A stretch of DNA of 6,575 nt from NCBI GenBank assembly GCA_031253365.1, contig JAIRWE010000080.1, positions 1-6,575 of the forward strand, read 5' to 3'. Shown here piece by piece: positions 4,750 to 6,575 of this stretch (the stretch's first letter is position 1; every line of letters begins with the position of its first letter). A program made the translations under genes and the position numbers. The notes under the pieces are model-generated. The model was not told where the DNA came from, made no database searches, and was given only the letters and a program-made list of their open reading frames with translations. Source of the stretch: Oscillospiraceae bacterium. GTDB lineage: Bacteria; Bacillota; Clostridia; Oscillospirales; Ruminococcaceae.

Positions 4750-5100
4750 ATGAAAAGATACAACATTACGGTCAACGGGAATACCTACGACGTCGTGGTG
4801 GAGGAGTCCGGCGACGAAGGGGGGGTTCCCGCCGCGCCGCCCAAATCGGGAACCGTTTCGGCGCCGATTGTTAAGTCGGCGCAGGGAGCCGTGAAAATCA
4901 GTTCCCCCATGCCGGGCAACATAATCGCGGTTAAAGCCAAGGCGGGCGACGCCGTAAAATCGGGAACGGTGATTGCCGTCCTTGAAGCCATGAAAATGGA
5001 AAACGATATTGTCGCGCCGCAGGACGGCGTAATCGTCAGCTTTAATGTGGCGAAGGGCGAACAGGTCAACACGGGAACGGTTATAGCAACCATGAATTGA
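4750..5100 (+). CDS. Biotin carboxyl carrier protein (1.3S / MmdC / biotinyl-lipoyl domain)
   Basis: This 116-residue carrier protein shuttles CO2 as carboxybiotin between the two carboxyltransferases. Residues 1-18 (KRYNITVNGNTYDVVVEE) are the short N-terminal beta segment seen in OadA/MmdC/1.3S carriers, which can interact with a partner subunit. Residues 19-45 form an Ala/Pro/Gly/Ser-rich flexible linker. Residues 46-116 are the biotinyl domain, with SSPMPGNI, the biotinylation motif EAMKMEN (K82 the expected acceptor) and the closing GEQVNTGTVIATM. ATG 4750 lies 37 nt after the upstream stop. The nearest purine-rich element, GGTGG (4741-4745), is close, and AAAGGA (4730-4735) is rather far. 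A 5-codon frame starting at ATG 4736 ends at TGA 4751, overlapping this start, so re-initiation may help. A G7 run (4819-4825) lies in the linker. The partner biotin protein ligase is not in the window. Confidence 0.94.
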   Translation: MKRYNITVNGNTYDVVVEESGDEGGVPAAPPKSGTVSAPIVKSAQGAVKISSPMPGNIIAVKAKAGDAVKSGTVIAVLEAMKMENDIVAPQDGVIVSFNVAKGEQVNTGTVIATMN

Positions 5101-5131
5101 CCGTTCACCCGCGATATAAGGGGGATTTGTT

Positions 5132-6529
5132 ATGGCAAAAGTCAATATTACCGAAGTCGCTCTGCGTGATTCTCACCAGTCGCTGATTGCCACGAGAATG
5201 TCAATGGACGAGATGTTGCCCGTCTTGAATGTAATGGATAAAATAGGTTTTTATTCGTTGGAATGTTGGGGCGGCGCGACTTTTGACGCCTGTCTGCGTT
5301 TTCTTGACGAGGACCCGTGGGAAAGGCTGCGGATACTCAAGCGGGAAATGCCGAACACCAAACTGCAAATGCTTTTCCGGGGGCAGAATATGCTCGGTTA
5401 CCGTCATTACGCCGACGACGTGCTGGAATATTTCGTAAACAGATGCGTCGCGAACGGTATAGACATTATTCGTATATTCGACGCGCTCAACGATATCCGC
5501 AACATGACGACCTCGATAAGGGCGACGAAAAAAGAGGGGGCGCATTTCCAGGCGTGTATCTCCTACACGTTAAGCCCCGCCCACAGCACGGAAAAATTTG
5601 TTGCGTTCGCGAAACAGCTTGAAAACGAAGGCGCGGACAGCATCTGTATAAAGGATATGGCGGGGCTTTTGAAGCCTTATGTTACTTATGAACTGGTAAA
5701 ATCCATTAAAGAAGCCGTGAAAATCCCCGTTCACGTACATTCGCACTACACGTCGGGGTTGGCTTCCATGTCGCACTTAAAGGCGATTGAAGCGGGCGCG
5801 GACGGGATAGACACGTCTATTTCGCCGTTGGCTATGGGAACCTCCCATCCGGCGACGGAAACAATGGTCGCCGCCCTTGCCGGAACGGAATACGATACGG
5901 GATTGGATATGGTAAAGCTGAATGAAGTCCGTGATTATTTTGAAACGCTGAGGGTGAAATATCTCAAATCGGGGCTGCTGGACCCGAAGGTCATGGGGGT
6001 GGACGCCAACACCCTGTTATATCAAGTGCCGGGCGGAATGTTGTCAAACCTTGTTTCACAGCTTAAGCAAGCGGGAAAGTCCGACCAGTTTGAAGCCGTG
6101 CTGAAAGAGATTCCGCGCGTCAGGGAAGACTCGGGGTATCCGCCGCTGGTTACGCCGACTTCGCAGATTGTGGGAACGCAGGCGGTGTTCAACATAATAA
6201 ACGGCGAACGCTACAAAACCGTCACGAAAGAGTTCAAAGGGCTGGTTCGCGGAGAATACGGGCGAACCCCCGAGAAAATCGAGCCTGAATTCCGCAGGAA
6301 AATAATCGGGGACGAGGAACCCATTGACTGCCGCCCCGCTGACCTGTTGGAACCGGAGCTTGAAAAGCTCAAGTCCGATACGGCAAAATGGACGCAACAG
6401 GAAGAGGACGTTTTGAGTTACGCGATGTTCGGGCAGGTGGCGGAAAAGTTTTTCGAGAAAAGGCTCGACAGGCAGTGCAATATCGACAACGTACACGCGG
6501 ATAAGGTGAATAAAATCATGCCTATTTAA
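5132..6529 (+). CDS. oadA: OadA / transcarboxylase 5S / PycB-type carboxyltransferase without biotin domain
   Basis: This 465-residue protein combines an HMGL-like TIM barrel (about 1-270) with a PYC_OADA conserved domain (about 290-440). It transfers CO2 between carboxybiotin and pyruvate/oxaloacetate. Active-site signatures are all present: ALRDSHQSLIATRM (D13 metal ligand), ECWGGATFD, FRGQNMLGYRHYADD, RIFDALND, ICIKDMAGLL (K174, the expected carboxylated Lys), VHVHSH (H203 and H205 metal ligands) and MGTSHPATETMVAAL. The protein ends at about the point where one-piece OadA proteins continue into a linker and biotinyl domain. That domain is instead supplied by the separate carrier gene 31 nt upstream, as in transcarboxylase 5S or split PycB. 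AAGGGGGA (5118-5125) precedes ATG 5132 by 6 nt. It could serve a transcarboxylase, an oxaloacetate decarboxylase or a pyruvate carboxylase. The symbol oadA names the family, not a proven reaction. No biotin carboxylase or sodium-pump subunit is in view. Confidence 0.93.
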   Translation: MAKVNITEVALRDSHQSLIATRMSMDEMLPVLNVMDKIGFYSLECWGGATFDACLRFLDEDPWERLRILKREMPNTKLQMLFRGQNMLGYRHYADDVLEYFVNRCVANGIDIIRIFDALNDIRNMTTSIRATKKEGAHFQACISYTLSPAHSTEKFVAFAKQLENEGADSICIKDMAGLLKPYVTYELVKSIKEAVKIPVHVHSHYTSGLASMSHLKAIEAGADGIDTSISPLAMGTSHPATETMVAALAGTEYDTGLDMVKLNEVRDYFETLRVKYLKSGLLDPKVMGVDANTLLYQVPGGMLSNLVSQLKQAGKSDQFEAVLKEIPRVREDSGYPPLVTPTSQIVGTQAVFNIINGERYKTVTKEFKGLVRGEYGRTPEKIEPEFRRKIIGDEEPIDCRPADLLEPELEKLKSDTAKWTQQEEDVLSYAMFGQVAEKFFEKRLDRQCNIDNVHADKVNKIMPI

Positions 6530-6575
6530 CGAAGGCGGCTCCCGCTTGCTTCAGTGCGTTTGCCGCCCCGTCAAC
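6522..6575 (-). CDS. Possible C-terminal end of a convergent gene (partial)
   Basis: On the minus strand the sequence from the right edge reads VDGAANALKQAGAAFVK and then TAG at 6524-6522. Its Ala-rich amphipathic helix and codon choice resemble a true protein C-terminus, and its stop overlaps the end of the OadA-type gene by 8 bp. With only 17 codons visible, neither the family nor the reality of the gene can be settled. If it is real, the operon ends here and sodium-pump subunits do not follow directly. Confidence 0.35.
   Translation of the reverse strand, partial: VDGAANALKQAGAAFVK
6534..6567. repeat. Inverted repeat between the operon end and the window edge
   Basis: GGCGGC (6534-6539) and GCCGCC (6562-6567) are perfect 6-bp inverted arms with a 22-nt loop. 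No T run follows on the plus strand, and on the minus strand the downstream flank is mixed. It is at most a weak or factor-assisted terminator, and may be a coincidence of GC-rich coding sequence. Confidence 0.25.

Noticed and set aside
4612..5145. A 177-codon minus-strand open frame across the biotin carrier gene
   Set aside because: It is antisense to a gene with an unmistakable biotinylation motif, has no binding site, and resembles no family. It arises from the low stop frequency of GC-rich DNA.
6056..6496. A 146-codon minus-strand frame across the end of the OadA-type gene
   Set aside because: The plus-strand protein is strongly conserved here, and the antisense translation resembles no family.
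1..6575. CRISPR array, insertion sequence, integrase, phage or defence genes
   Set aside because: No regularly spaced direct repeats, transposase motifs, attachment-site duplications around tRNA-Leu, or defence-type domains were found.

Overview
The window looks like chromosomal DNA from an anaerobic Firmicute of the class Clostridia. The evidence is the strong AGGAGG-type ribosome binding sites, the mix of ATG, TTG and GTG starts, sigma-A-like promoters (TATAAT), a tRNA-Leu without encoded CCA, and protein families typical of gut or sediment fermenters: a GLUG-repeat secreted protein, PduL and a split biotin-dependent carboxyltransferase. The base composition is moderately GC-rich. Lineage is inferred from style and gene content only; there is no 16S or marker phylogeny here.

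Layout from left to right. (1) Positions 1-747 hold the tail of a gene, possibly a transglutaminase/DUF4129-type protein, overlapping by 17 nt a TTG-started integral membrane protein of unknown function. (2) Positions 748-1874 form a unit with a clear promoter and a structured leader. It carries a PduL-type phosphate acyltransferase, a small zinc-ribbon protein and tRNA-Leu(UAG), and is closed by a hairpin terminator. (3) Positions 1943-3414 are a free-standing secreted GLUG-repeat protein with a C-terminal chitobiase-like domain, its own extended -10 promoter and a strong terminator. (4) Positions 3450-6529 are a tight three-gene operon: an acyl-CoA carboxyltransferase (12S/MmdA type, short and divergent), a small biotin carrier protein (1.3S type) and an OadA/5S/PycB-type carboxyltransferase without its own biotin domain. 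(5) From 6575 down to 6522 there may be the C-terminal end of a convergent minus-strand gene.

Functionally, the three operon genes match the three subunit types of transcarboxylase (methylmalonyl-CoA + pyruvate -> propionyl-CoA + oxaloacetate). The membrane subunits of the sodium-pumping decarboxylases (OadB/OadG, MmdB/MmdD) are not among these genes, although they could lie outside the window. PduL, 2 kb upstream, could turn the resulting propionyl-CoA (or acetyl-CoA) into acyl phosphate for ATP formation. The neighbourhood is therefore consistent with the late, energy-conserving part of a propionate/C4-acid fermentation. This is a reading of gene content, not a demonstrated pathway.

The most unusual signals are in the carboxyltransferase gene. 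It contains C8 and C9 runs, a perfect 16-bp GC palindrome just after the C8 run, erosion of normally glycine-rich acyl-CoA-site motifs, and a -1 frame after the C9 run that stays open until it stops exactly on the start codon of the biotin carrier gene.
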